Assembly (NCBI GenBank): GCA_051656905.1
Contig: JBOFJQ010000043.1
Location: forward strand, 93,673-157,672
Length of the DNA: 64,000 nucleotides
Source: JAGNZR01 sp051656905
GTDB taxonomy: Bacteria > Fusobacteriota > Fusobacteriia > Fusobacteriales > Fusobacteriaceae
Direction of reading: 5' to 3'
Made by a program: the position numbers and the translations under genes. Below are positions 24,834-33,634 of this stretch, one piece after another. The notes below the pieces were generated by a model. That model ran no database searches, was not told the origin of the DNA, and saw only the letters and a list, made by a program, of their open reading frames with translations. Each line of letters begins with the position of its first letter. The first letter of the stretch is position 1.

Positions 24834-25220
24834 ATGGAAAATAAAATTTATATTTTAGAGCCAATAAGAACTAATAATTTTATTGATTTAGGAGTTAAAA
24901 TCATTAGCCATTGGGAACTATTTTTATCTATGGGCTTTGAAAAAGATGTGAAATATGCAATTTATTATAATTATGATTCAAATTATAAAGGAGATTATGA
25001 TTTTTCAATTGGGGTAGAAAATGAGTTTAAAGAGTCTTTCCCTTTGGAAATTCCATCTTTAAAATATCAAAAAATTGACTCAACACAGGTAAATATAGTA
25101 GATAGTTGGAAAAATATATGGAAACTTGAAGAACAAGGCAAAATAAAAAGAAATTATATTTTTGATTTTGAAAAACATTTGTCCAATGGGAAAATAGAAA
25201 TTTATATTGGAATTTTATAG
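24834..25220 (+). CDS. GyrI-like / effector-binding domain protein
   Basis: 128 residues that look like a lone effector-binding (GyrI-like, Cass2-type) domain: conserved W-E-L-F, Y-A-I-Y-Y-N-Y-x-S-x-Y-K-G-D-Y-D-F-S-I-G-V, and a C-terminal D-F-E-K-H segment. Such proteins bind small hydrophobic or cationic compounds, and some act on DNA gyrase. No DNA-binding domain is attached. It lies in a run with the two acetyltransferases. Confidence 0.6.
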   Translation: MENKIYILEPIRTNNFIDLGVKIISHWELFLSMGFEKDVKYAIYYNYDSNYKGDYDFSIGVENEFKESFPLEIPSLKYQKIDSTQVNIVDSWKNIWKLEEQGKIKRNYIFDFEKHLSNGKIEIYIGIL

Positions 25221-25303
25221 TTGATTAAATTGAAAAAAATATGCTGTTGAGAAAGTAAAAAGAGGCGTAGTAGTCTAAAATTTATGGATTTTAAGGGGGA
25301 GTT

Positions 25304-26059
25304 ATGAAAAAAATAATTTGGAGTTTAGTATTTGTTTTTTTTATGAGTTGTACTAACTCTAATACTATAAGAAGTGAACAAAATTTACAAACATATTATA
25401 AAGAAATTGATAACAAAATTTTTACAGAAATAAATAAAGATTCAAGAGAAAGATATAAAAAAATACTTAATGAAGAAGAAACAAAAAATGTACCTTTATT
25501 CTTTAAAACACAGGTTGAAACAATTAATGAAAATGGTTATAAAAATCTTTATGATGGTTTTAATCATGCTCTAAAAGGGAGTTTTCAACTTAACTCTAAA
25601 GGGGAAGTAGAAGGAGTATATAAAGTTTTTGATGATAAGGGGAATTTACAAGAGATTGGATACTTAGAAAAAAAAGGAGTAACAAGTGGAGTAAAAAGAA
25701 AATACTATTCCAATGGAAAAATTGCGAAAGAGATTCCATACTATAAAAACAAGGTTAATGGTATAAGAAAATTTTATTATGAGAATGAGAAACTTAAAGA
25801 AAAATTTTATTATGTAGATGGAAAAGAGGAAGGCATAGGAGAGACATATTATGATAACGGAAAGATAAAGGAAACTGCTTATTATAAAAATGGAGAAAAG
25901 AATGGAGAGATTCTTATGTATTATCCTAATGGAAATCTAAATGTAAAAGGAACTTTTTTGAATGGGAGAGAGGAAGGTTTATTCCAAGTATATTCTGAAG
26001 ATGGTCAGAAAAAAGAGTTGATTTTTAAAAAGGGAAAATTATTAAATATTAATAAATAA
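25304..26059 (+). CDS. MORN-repeat lipoprotein
   Basis: 251 residues. Signal peptide with F-M-S-C lipobox (Cys16), then about 95 residues of unassigned sequence, then six to seven MORN_2 repeats (Y-Y-S-N-G-K-I-A-K-E, Y-Y-E-N-E-K-L-K-E-K, Y-Y-D-N-G-K-I-K-E-T, Y-Y-P-N-G-N-L). A fourth member of the family found at 9.8-13.6 kb, differing in its longer non-repeat N-terminal part. Envelope-anchored; function unknown. RBS GGGGGAG. Confidence 0.8.
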   Translation: MKKIIWSLVFVFFMSCTNSNTIRSEQNLQTYYKEIDNKIFTEINKDSRERYKKILNEEETKNVPLFFKTQVETINENGYKNLYDGFNHALKGSFQLNSKGEVEGVYKVFDDKGNLQEIGYLEKKGVTSGVKRKYYSNGKIAKEIPYYKNKVNGIRKFYYENEKLKEKFYYVDGKEEGIGETYYDNGKIKETAYYKNGEKNGEILMYYPNGNLNVKGTFLNGREEGLFQVYSEDGQKKELIFKKGKLLNINK

Positions 26060-26169
26060 TTTATAGTTAGGGAATTGAAAAATAAACATAGAAATAATTA
26101 TCTTCAGCTACTCAAGAGTTGATTAAATAATAGAAATTTATTATTAATAAAAATTAGAAAAATAAATAA

Positions 26170-26239
26170 AAAAAAACAGCTAAAAAAGCTTAAAGAACTA
26201 GAAAACACTAGTTTATAAGTAGATAAATGCTGTTTTTTT
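26170..26239 (+). terminator. Terminator with long loop
   Basis: AAAAAACAGC (26171-26180) pairs with GCTGTTTTTT (26229-26238) and encloses a second hairpin AACTAG/CTAGTT. It follows the MORN lipoprotein gene and also lies at the 3' edge of the radC pseudogene. 26060-26169 holds nothing else visible. Confidence 0.65.
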
Positions 26240-26245
26240 ATATTT

Positions 26246-26936
26246 CAAACAGCAACTTTAGAGATGAAGTATTTATATTAAACAATATTAATAAGATATT
26301 TAATTATAATGTAATCAAGAGAGCTTTAAAAATGACTGTAGAGATTATAAAAACAAAAGAAGCAGCAAAAGAGATATTAGAAGGGTTATAATTCCCACAG
26401 GGGTGATTATGAGCGATTATAATAGATTTAACTTTGAGTTTAAAGTAACTGTTTAATACAGTTATAACATCAGTGGTATTGTCAAGAGAAGTGTTACATC
26501 TATTAATTCTTTCAGCAATCTATAGTTCCTTTGAATAAAAGACGCGGGTTTAAGTTCTTTATCGTTTATGATGTGATTAGCACTTTCTAAATAGATAATA
26601 AAGAAATATTCTCTAGATTCAAATCCAATTTCGTTTTTGAGATAAGCTATTACTCCAATTTTAGAGTTAATAGAAAAAGAATTGTTGTTATAATGCTTCT
26701 TAAATAATTCTTTATTAATATCAGATAAAAATTTCAAAGCTAAATACTGTTTTTTAGTTATTCCAAATATCTCCAAAAAACTAAATCTTTTTATAAGAGA
26801 TTAGGAGATAGAAAGGTGATTTTTTTTCTATTAAGTTAAGGTAAAAATCTAATTTTTCATAATCATAGAAAAAGTAATTAAAGCCTAAGTTGTTATATTT
26901 TTCTTGTAAAGCAGTATGCCTGTCTATGTTAAATCA
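26246..26936 (-). pseudogene. radC: radC pseudogene, several frameshifts
   Basis: Fragments of one RadC-family protein lie in order on the minus strand in different frames. The N-terminal part (26933-26781) reads H-T-A-L-Q-E-K-Y-N-N-L-G-F-N-Y-F-F-Y-D-Y-E-K-L-D-F. Then, from 26776, R-E-Y-F-F-I-I-Y-L-E-S-A-N-H-I-I-N-D-K-E-L; L-F-K-G-T-I-D near 26540; the JAB-domain metal motif S-I-I-I-A-H-N-H-P-C-G (26394-26426) with N-P-S-N; and L-D-Y-I-I-I near 26310. Total span (~690 nt) fits a full-length RadC. At least four frameshifts or stops break it, and the first ATG is lost. Confidence 0.85.
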
Positions 26937-27117
26937 CGTCTATATAATTTATATATTATTTATCACTATATAATATATATTTATGTATAAGATAATTTTT
27001 CAAACAATATTAATTGTAAAATCATAAATATATATTAGTAAAAGAAATAAAAGTAAAGTATAATTACTTGTATTAATTAAAAAAGTCAATTTTAGTTTAA
27101 AGATAAAGGGGGAATAA

Positions 27118-28191
27118 ATGAATAAAATAGAATATATTTATACTGAAAACCCAATAGAAGAGCAATGGAGACAAATTTTACATTTTTCTTATCCAAATAA
27201 TATAAAGTCTTATTTTAATAAAAAAGGGATAAAAGATGTTTCAGAAAAAATAATAGAAAATATTTCAGGGTCTATATTGCAGTCAAAAGAATATTTTGAT
27301 AACTTTAAAAACAGTAGTTTACAAATAAAACCGTTACTTCTATATTATGGAGTAACAAATTTATTTAATGCATTTTCTATTTTATTATCGAATACAATTC
27401 CAGAAATAAAAAATCATGGTATGCAGTTAAAAATAGCTGATTATAAAAAAATAGCTGATTTAAAAATTAATCCGGTTAATGAAAAAGATGGAGCTTTAGG
27501 CGTTTTTAATAAAATATTTTCTGGAGATTTGTCAAAAGAAAAATTAACAGAATATGGGGAGTGGTCTTTATTAGAATTATTTAGTAGTATATATGATGTT
27601 AGTGATGACTTTAAAAATTGTTATGAATATGGGGAGACACATGTTATACCTGTTAAAATAATTAAGATGAAAACATATGAAGTAGAAAAAATTAAAATAG
27701 AAGATATTGCTAATCAGGATAACTTTTTTAAGCAAATAAAAAACTATAAAGAAGTCTATTTATCTCCTGAAAAAATTAATAAGGATAACAGCATAATTTT
27801 GAAAAAGAAAATGTATAAAAAGACATTAGCAGAGCAAACTGTTTTTGGTAATTATTATTTTTCGTTATCTCATTTTAAAAAAAGCAGTTACATTAACCCA
27901 ATATTAGAGATCAGATTATACATGATATTATATGGTTTAAGTGTTGTAAGTAGATATAATCCAGAAATATGGAATCCTTTTTTAAAGAATGATATTACAG
28001 GAGAAAAATTGTTAATTGAAAAGCTTTTAAACTTTTCAAGTCGAATTATTCCCAACCTATTATTAAATAAATTATATGATAGTAAATTTATTTATGTACA
28101 AAATTATCAAGGAATAGTCGATTTATCACAAAATTTATCTAAAGAAGACATAAAAGAATTGATAAAAGATGAGTTGAGAAAGACTAAATAA
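27118..28191 (+). CDS. YaaC-like protein
   Basis: 357 residues, no signal or membrane segment. The N-terminal third resembles the YaaC-like family: W-R-Q-I-L-H-F-S-Y-P, then L-L-L-Y-Y-G-V-T-N-L-F-N-A and an N-H-G-M element. Later a R-L-Y-M-I-L-Y-G-L-S-V-V-S-R-Y-N-P-E-I-W segment near the C-terminus. The family has no established biochemical role; members occur near restriction and other defence genes. It is followed by an unknown gene 25 nt downstream, which I take to be its partner. GGGGG ribosome site. Confidence 0.65.
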   Translation: MNKIEYIYTENPIEEQWRQILHFSYPNNIKSYFNKKGIKDVSEKIIENISGSILQSKEYFDNFKNSSLQIKPLLLYYGVTNLFNAFSILLSNTIPEIKNHGMQLKIADYKKIADLKINPVNEKDGALGVFNKIFSGDLSKEKLTEYGEWSLLELFSSIYDVSDDFKNCYEYGETHVIPVKIIKMKTYEVEKIKIEDIANQDNFFKQIKNYKEVYLSPEKINKDNSIILKKKMYKKTLAEQTVFGNYYFSLSHFKKSSYINPILEIRLYMILYGLSVVSRYNPEIWNPFLKNDITGEKLLIEKLLNFSSRIIPNLLLNKLYDSKFIYVQNYQGIVDLSQNLSKEDIKELIKDELRKTK

Positions 28192-28216
28192 AGTATATTG
28201 TTTACAGGGAGAAAAA

Positions 28217-29188
28217 ATGAGTTTAGATAAAGAAGTGTATAAATTATGTAATGTAATAAAAAAAAATAAATTTTCAAAATTATTAAAAGAAACTTTATTA
28301 GAAATTAAGCATTTAGAATTAAGCGATTATTGTAAAAATAAAGGATTACAGATATATGGATATTTGTTTCTTTATAACAAAAGAGAAGATATCTCTCTCA
28401 GTATTTCAGAACTGCCACTAGCGACTCTAAAGACACTTGAAACATTTCAAGTTACAATTGAAGAGTTAAATAAAAAAATTATAGAAAAAATTATTAGAAA
28501 ACACCAGAATCTAAGAGATGTTTTTAATCCTTATTTAGGATATGATTATAAGTTTGAAAATACATATAATATTAAACCTTTTTTAGAATATGAAGATTAT
28601 AGTGAATTATTAATAAAAATTGAAGAAACTCCTATTTTTAAATTTATAATGAATAATTCATATGAAGGACAATATATGGAAAAGTTGAATGATAAAATTT
28701 TAGGAATAGAAAATATGATAGTAAATAACAAAGATAATTCTTTTTTTGATGAGATTTATAATGAAAGTTCTTTAAAGTCAGAAGGTGAAAAACGTATTAT
28801 TTCTAGTATATTAGCATTAGTCATTTTTAGAGATATGATAAAAAATATTAATCAGTTAATTTTTCAGGAAATTAAAGATGGGAAATTCAAAAAAATAGAT
28901 GAGAATAATTTGATTAATTATACATATTCTTCAAATGCTATAAACACTCATTATGAAGCTCTGATTTCTCCGCAATCAGAAGAAATTTTTATAGAAAAAT
29001 ATGACATTTTACTATTAGAAATACCACAAAAAGATGGGAGTAAAGATGAAAAAAAAATATGCTCTATAAGAGGATATAATATGAGTTATAATAAAGATGA
29101 GGGGACATTAATAAGGCTTATATTAAAAAGTATAGATAAAAACTTAATAGCATTTAATTCATCATATGTAGATGAGATTTTAAAATAA
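28217..29188 (+). CDS. Unknown 323-residue protein, partner of YaaC-like gene
   Basis: I do not recognise a family. The protein is soluble, rich in Lys/Glu/Asn and largely helical by composition, with a C-terminal region that looks like beta strands (K-Y-D-I-L-L-L-E-I-P-Q-K-D-G-S). No nuclease, ATPase or membrane motif is apparent. It begins 25 nt after the YaaC-like gene with GGGAG as ribosome site, so the two form an operon. AT content and position between gene remnants suggest horizontal acquisition. Confidence 0.6.
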   Translation: MSLDKEVYKLCNVIKKNKFSKLLKETLLEIKHLELSDYCKNKGLQIYGYLFLYNKREDISLSISELPLATLKTLETFQVTIEELNKKIIEKIIRKHQNLRDVFNPYLGYDYKFENTYNIKPFLEYEDYSELLIKIEETPIFKFIMNNSYEGQYMEKLNDKILGIENMIVNNKDNSFFDEIYNESSLKSEGEKRIISSILALVIFRDMIKNINQLIFQEIKDGKFKKIDENNLINYTYSSNAINTHYEALISPQSEEIFIEKYDILLLEIPQKDGSKDEKKICSIRGYNMSYNKDEGTLIRLILKSIDKNLIAFNSSYVDEILK

Positions 29189-29287
29189 TTTGATAAAATT
29201 ATAAGTTAAAATTCATTTAAAACCTATATTTTAAGTAGGAAATTTAAATAATAATTAATTAAGATAATAAATATAGGAAGGAATAAG

Positions 29288-29541
29288 ATAAAAATAAAAT
29301 TTCAAAGGGAAAAACTAAAAGACTTGAACTTGCAAAGTTAAAAAGTAAAAAAGAAGAGTTATTAACATTAGGACGAAAATATAATTGCGAAGAAAAAGAA
29401 AAGGTACTAAGGAATTTAATAAAAATAAAATGGATTCATCATATTTTTTATGAACTTGTAATAAAAGGTTTGAAAGAATTAGGAATAGAATGTGAGAATA
29501 TTGAAAAGCTTAATTGTATATACTATAAAATAAGAAAATAG
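29288..29541 (+). pseudogene. Small gene with lost start codon
   Basis: An open frame of about 83 codons (basic N-terminus N-K-I-S-K-G-K-T-K-R-L-E, then W-I-H-H-I-F-Y-E-L-V-I-K-G-L-K-E-L-G-I) ends at TAG 29539-29541. It has a good ribosome site AGGAAGG (29275-29281), but at the correct distance the sequence is AT-AAA instead of ATG-AAA: one G appears deleted. Read with that G restored, the frame is intact. It is either a start-loss pseudogene, a gene using a rare start, or a sequencing error. Confidence 0.5.
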
Positions 29542-29952
29542 AGAAAATTATTAATACATAAATTGAATGTTTAAACTCTTAAAGCAGTGTCATTAAGTAA
29601 AAAAGATACACTGCAAGTAGATTATAAAAAAATAAAATCTTAGAAATGATTATTTAAAAACTAAATATTTATTTAAAATAAATATGAAAATAAAAAATTT
29701 ATTTTTACTAATTTAGGTTAAAAGAGAAGAATGGAAATATTCAGTGATATAAATTATAAGAAAGCCACCAGTCATAAAAGTGATTATACTTTAGAATATT
29801 AATGAAATTAGAGGTGCAATTTAACTTTATTTTTATTTACTATTAAATTGCTTGAGTCTTTAAAATTTTATTTTTAAAGACTTTCAACAAACATTAAGAA
29901 GTTATAAAAAAATTTAAAATTAGTTAGTATAAGTGAAAAGAATTTATTATAT
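29542..29952. other. Gene-free AT-rich spacer with hairpins
   Basis: No coding sequence seen. It contains short hairpins GCAGTGT/ACACTGC (about 29584-29614) and AGTCTTTAAA/TTTAAAGACT (about 29851-29881), neither with a clear T run. Confidence 0.4.
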
Positions 29953-29990
29953 ATCGAATATATTAAATTGTATAATTTGATATATTCGAT
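29953..29990. repeat. 17-bp inverted repeat upstream of DUF262 operon
   Basis: ATCGAATATATTAAATT and AATTTGATATATTCGAT, one mismatch, separated by 4 nt and located 77 bp before the DUF262 start codon. It is long enough to be an operator or a stable mRNA hairpin. Confidence 0.65.
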
Positions 29991-30067
29991 AAAAGTAACA
30001 GAAAATAATAATTACTAATACAAGAAAGTAAAATACTTTGTTAAAAAAATAGATATTAGGAGGAAAA

Positions 30068-31168
30068 ATGCTAGAACAAAATAATTTGATTTATGAAAAC
30101 AGAAAGCAAAGTGAAGTGGAAGACGAAATAGAAGACGAAATAGAAGACGAAATAGAAGACGAGTATCCTAATGTAAATATAAAAATAGATAGAGAGCAAT
30201 TTTCTATTTATGAAGCTAAAAGAAAATATGAAAAAAAATTTATAAAATTAGACCCAGAATTTCAAAGAGAAGATGTGTGGGATAAAAAGAGAAAGAGTGA
30301 ATTAATTGAAAGTGTATTGATGGGGTTACCTTTACAACTAATATATACTAGTTCTAATCAAGATGGACATCACATAATAATAGATGGTAGACAAAGGTTA
30401 ACTACATTTTTTGAATTTTTAGATGATAAATTTAAAATAGATAATCTCAAAATTTTACCTCAGATAAATAAATTATTTTTTAGCGAATTAAGCAATTCTT
30501 ATCAAACAAAAATAGAAGATTTTCAGTTGTTATTTCAAGTTATAAAACCTCCAACACCCGATAAAATTCAATTTGATATATTTGATAGAGTTAACAGAGG
30601 AGGAATTAGCTTAAATAATCAAGAAATGAGAAATGCGTTATATCAAGGAAGTTCTACGAAACTTTTAAAAAAACTTTCTAAAAATGAAACTCTGAGAAAA
30701 TTAATTTCCCCTAAAATGTCTGCAAGAATGAAAGACAGGTATTTAATATTAAGATTTATTGCTTTTTATATATTAAATGAGAGTAAAAAAATTGAGTATG
30801 TAGGAAATATGGATGATTTTTTAGGTGCTATTATGTCATATATAAATAAGCAAACATCTGAAGAAATAGAGAAATATATAAAAGTTTTTAATGATTCAAT
30901 AAATAGAATTTATTCAATATATAGAGAGGATTCTTTTAGGAAACCTAGTGAAACTAATAAAAAAAATCCAATAAATATGACCTTATTTGAGAGTTATTTA
31001 TATATTGCTAGCAAAATTGATGATAATAATATGATTCGAAAAATAATAGAAGAATTATTAAAGAGAAATGATTTTGTTAAAAATTTAGATAAAAATAGAG
31101 ATAAAAAATTAAAATATATTAATAGAATTGAAATGATAAATGAAATAATAGGAGAATATAAATGTTGA
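30068..31168 (+). CDS. DUF262 protein
   Basis: 366 residues. After an acidic N-terminal tail with tandem E-D-E-I repeats comes a DUF262 (ParB-like fold) domain: L-D-P-E-F-Q-R-E-D-V-W-D, S-V-L-M-G-L-P-L-Q-L-I-Y, I-I-D-G-R-Q-R-L-T-T and F-D-R-V-N-R-G-G. The D-G-x-Q-R-L-T motif is the nucleotide-using centre in GmrSD-type enzymes. The GmrSD C-terminal HNH (DUF1524) domain is absent. It overlaps the next gene by 7 bp, so the three genes 30068-33062 form one operon. Confidence 0.8.
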   Translation: MLEQNNLIYENRKQSEVEDEIEDEIEDEIEDEYPNVNIKIDREQFSIYEAKRKYEKKFIKLDPEFQREDVWDKKRKSELIESVLMGLPLQLIYTSSNQDGHHIIIDGRQRLTTFFEFLDDKFKIDNLKILPQINKLFFSELSNSYQTKIEDFQLLFQVIKPPTPDKIQFDIFDRVNRGGISLNNQEMRNALYQGSSTKLLKKLSKNETLRKLISPKMSARMKDRYLILRFIAFYILNESKKIEYVGNMDDFLGAIMSYINKQTSEEIEKYIKVFNDSINRIYSIYREDSFRKPSETNKKNPINMTLFESYLYIASKIDDNNMIRKIIEELLKRNDFVKNLDKNRDKKLKYINRIEMINEIIGEYKC

Positions 31169-32238
31169 AATCTTTAGAAATTAAGGGATATAAAAGTATA
31201 GATGAACTAAAAATAGAATTCAAAAAATTAAATTTGTTGGTAGGTGGAAATTCAGTAGGAAAATCTTCAATAATTCAGGCACTATTAATTTTTTCACAAG
31301 ATATTACAGAAAAAAATGAAAAAATATCAGGGGATTTCATTTCATTTTCTAATTATAGAGAAATAAAAAATAAGCAGAAAACAAGAAAAAATATAGAATT
31401 GAAAATAGAATTGGAAAACGTAGATTGCTTAAAAGAAATAACTGAAGAAGAGAGCGATGGAGAGATAAAAATAAACACATTATGCTTGAATTGTGATAAA
31501 AAAATAGAATGTCAAAAAAATAATTTTTATTTAGATTATAAATCACATTTTAATTATTTGTGTGCAGATAGAGTTGGAAATCTTGAAATATATGATAGAA
31601 ATGTATTATCTAAAACTAAAGTTGGGATATTTGGAGAATATGCAATTGATTACTTAGTTAATAATAAAAATAATAAGGTGGAAGATAGTATTATTAGGTA
31701 TATTGAAGATAAAACATTGGGGGGACAAGTAGATTACTGGCTTAAGTACATTACAGGATATGAAGTAAAGGTTGGAAAAATCGAACATACAGATAAAGTA
31801 ATGGCTTATTATCAAAAAAATGGAATTAGCTATCGTGGAAAAAATGTAGGGGCAGGATTAGGATATTTATTGTCAATTATAATTTTATGTTTATCAAGTG
31901 ATGGAGAAAATATAATCGTTATAGAAAATCCAGAGATACATCTTCATCCCAAGGCCCAATCTTTACTATGCGAATTTTTGGTATTTATTGCAAAACAAGG
32001 TACACAGATAATATTAGAAACGCATAGCGACCATATTTTTAACGGTACTCGAGTAGCAATTTATGAAAAGAGAATTAATAAAGAAGATGTTAGTATAAAT
32101 TATCTTGAATTATCTGTAGATGGAATTACAGAAAAAAATGTTGTTGATTTAAATGAACAGGGAAGAATTTTAAATCAAAGATTAGGAATCTTTGAACAAT
32201 TTGACTTAGATATAGATAGATTATTGGGGCTAGAATAA
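31162..32238 (+). CDS. OLD/SMC-like AAA ATPase (DUF3696 type)
   Basis: 358 residues. ABC/AAA_15-like ATPase: G-Y-K-S-I-D, Walker A G-G-N-S-V-G-K-S-S, a central insert with two Cys pairs (C-L-N-C and C-Q), Walker B I-V-I-E-N-P-E-I-H-L-H-P and the switch histidine in T-H-S-D-H. The tail (Y-L-E-L-S-V-D-G and L-N-Q-R-L-G-I-F-E-Q-F) matches the DUF3696 C-terminus. No TOPRIM nuclease is attached, unlike OLD proteins. It overlaps both neighbours, consistent with one complex. Confidence 0.83.
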   Translation: MLKSLEIKGYKSIDELKIEFKKLNLLVGGNSVGKSSIIQALLIFSQDITEKNEKISGDFISFSNYREIKNKQKTRKNIELKIELENVDCLKEITEEESDGEIKINTLCLNCDKKIECQKNNFYLDYKSHFNYLCADRVGNLEIYDRNVLSKTKVGIFGEYAIDYLVNNKNNKVEDSIIRYIEDKTLGGQVDYWLKYITGYEVKVGKIEHTDKVMAYYQKNGISYRGKNVGAGLGYLLSIIILCLSSDGENIIVIENPEIHLHPKAQSLLCEFLVFIAKQGTQIILETHSDHIFNGTRVAIYEKRINKEDVSINYLELSVDGITEKNVVDLNEQGRILNQRLGIFEQFDLDIDRLLGLE

Positions 32239-33062
32239 TGGAAATTATATTGAATGAATTATCTCTTAATAACATAAGAGAAGATAAAGATTTTTTGGAA
32301 ATATCAAGAATAATATCAGTAGTTAATAATGAATTTTTAAAAAAAAGCAATCTTTATACTGAAGAGATAGGGATTACAAATAAAGAAACAGGAAGAAAGT
32401 ATAAACTAAGCGATTACATAAAAAAAACAAGAACAGAAGAAATTAAAAAATTTAAATCTGAATTACTTTCGTTAACAACAAATGACCCCTTTTGGGATAT
32501 GGATTCAAAGCAATTACTGGAATATGATTATTTATGTAACTGGACAAAAGAAAGTTCGAATTATGGAATTGCTGAAGCTGTTGAAAGAAGTAATGTAGTT
32601 TTTTCTATAAAAAGAAATGAAGCAATTAAAGTACAGAAGAAAAAAAAGGATAACACAATTAGTAAAGAAATAACTATTAAAAATATTACTACATATCAAG
32701 AGTTAATATTAGAAATGTATAATAATGGCGAAATTGATTGTGATAATTTTTTAAAAAAAAGTGAATTTAAATTGTATAAAATTACTGAAGAATTTATAAA
32801 AAATTTTATAAAAAATGATTTGGCTATAAAGCAGCAGATAATAGCAAACTTTATAAAAAATGATAATTGTAATAATATTGAGGAATTTGATAAATTTAAC
32901 TCCCCTCTCAAAGCCATATATGCAGGAACCGCAGTAGAGAGATTAAGCAGAAAAAGTCCTGTTCATAAATATAGGATAGATTCGAAAGTAAGGTGCTGGG
33001 GAATAAAAGTGGAAAAAAGGTTTAGCCCTATTTATTTAGAACTTAATAAGGAAATTAATTAG
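32238..33062 (+). CDS. Unknown third gene of the DUF262-ATPase operon
   Basis: 274 residues; its ATG overlaps the ATPase stop (A of TAATG at 32238). I do not recognise a family. Visible blocks: N-D-P-F-W-D-M-D near residue 82, Y-L-C-N-W-T-K-E-S-S-N-Y-G-I-A-E-A-V-E-R near 100, and a C-terminal K-S-P-V-H-K-Y-R-I-D-S-K-V-R-C-W-G. The latter, with basic and aromatic residues, could be a nucleic-acid or catalytic site, but this is speculation. By operon logic it is the effector or an adaptor. Confidence 0.65.
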   Translation: MEIILNELSLNNIREDKDFLEISRIISVVNNEFLKKSNLYTEEIGITNKETGRKYKLSDYIKKTRTEEIKKFKSELLSLTTNDPFWDMDSKQLLEYDYLCNWTKESSNYGIAEAVERSNVVFSIKRNEAIKVQKKKKDNTISKEITIKNITTYQELILEMYNNGEIDCDNFLKKSEFKLYKITEEFIKNFIKNDLAIKQQIIANFIKNDNCNNIEEFDKFNSPLKAIYAGTAVERLSRKSPVHKYRIDSKVRCWGIKVEKRFSPIYLELNKEIN

Positions 33063-33373
33063 TAATCGTGCTACATAAAGGGAGAAGGATATTTCTTATA
33101 ATTGATATTTAGTATTAATCTAAATTTAAGAATAAAATTATAGAATGATGAATTGGAATAGTAATCTTGTTTATAAGCTAATATAAAGAGAAGAATCTCA
33201 ATAAAAACAATGACTATAGTGACTATTTATATGTAAATCAAGATAAAATTAATGTTTAATTGAACAAGTATAATTTTGATAGTATAGGAAACACACATGA
33301 AGAATTTAAAAAGGCTAATATATTTATTGCCAAAAATTAAAATGATTTTTTAAATAGAAAAAAAGGAGAAAGA
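33063..33373 (+). other. Degenerate coding-like spacer
   Basis: One frame keeps about 70 codons of protein-like sequence (N-D-Y-S-D-Y-L-Y-V-N-Q-D-K-I-N, then N-F-D-S-I-G-N-T-H-E-E-F-K-K-A-N-I-F-I-A-K-N) interrupted by two TAA stops and running in phase into the small ORF at 33377. It may be decayed coding DNA. Confidence 0.35.
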
Positions 33374-33376
33374 TTG

Positions 33377-33634
33377 ATGAAAAAATCTTGTTATAATTTA
33401 GATTTTTGCAATAATATAGGAAAAAATAGCGATATAGAGGATTTTGAATTTGATTTATATTCTATAAAAGAAATTCATAGAAATGATTTAGAAAAAAAAG
33501 AATATTATGAAAAGATATTATTGGAATGGGAAAAACTAGATATAGCAAAAAAGAGAATAGTTTATAGGAAAATAAAAAAGTCAAATAATAGTGATTATTT
33601 AGAAATTATAAGAGAAATAAAAAAGAGAAATTAA
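33377..33634 (+). CDS. Hypothetical 85-residue protein
   Basis: The ATG at 33377 has AAGGAG 8 nt upstream; a TTG one codon earlier is also possible. Highly charged, helical, with an E-K-L-D-I-A-K-K-R-I-V-Y-R-K-I-K-K region that could bind nucleic acid; two cysteines near the N-terminus. In another frame the sequence continues past its stop as K-E-C-F-E-D-L-N-T-A-E-R-D-N-N-L-L-K-K-R, so the original protein may have been about 20 residues longer and frameshifted. Function unknown. Confidence 0.5.
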   Translation: MKKSCYNLDFCNNIGKNSDIEDFEFDLYSIKEIHRNDLEKKEYYEKILLEWEKLDIAKKRIVYRKIKKSNNSDYLEIIREIKKRN

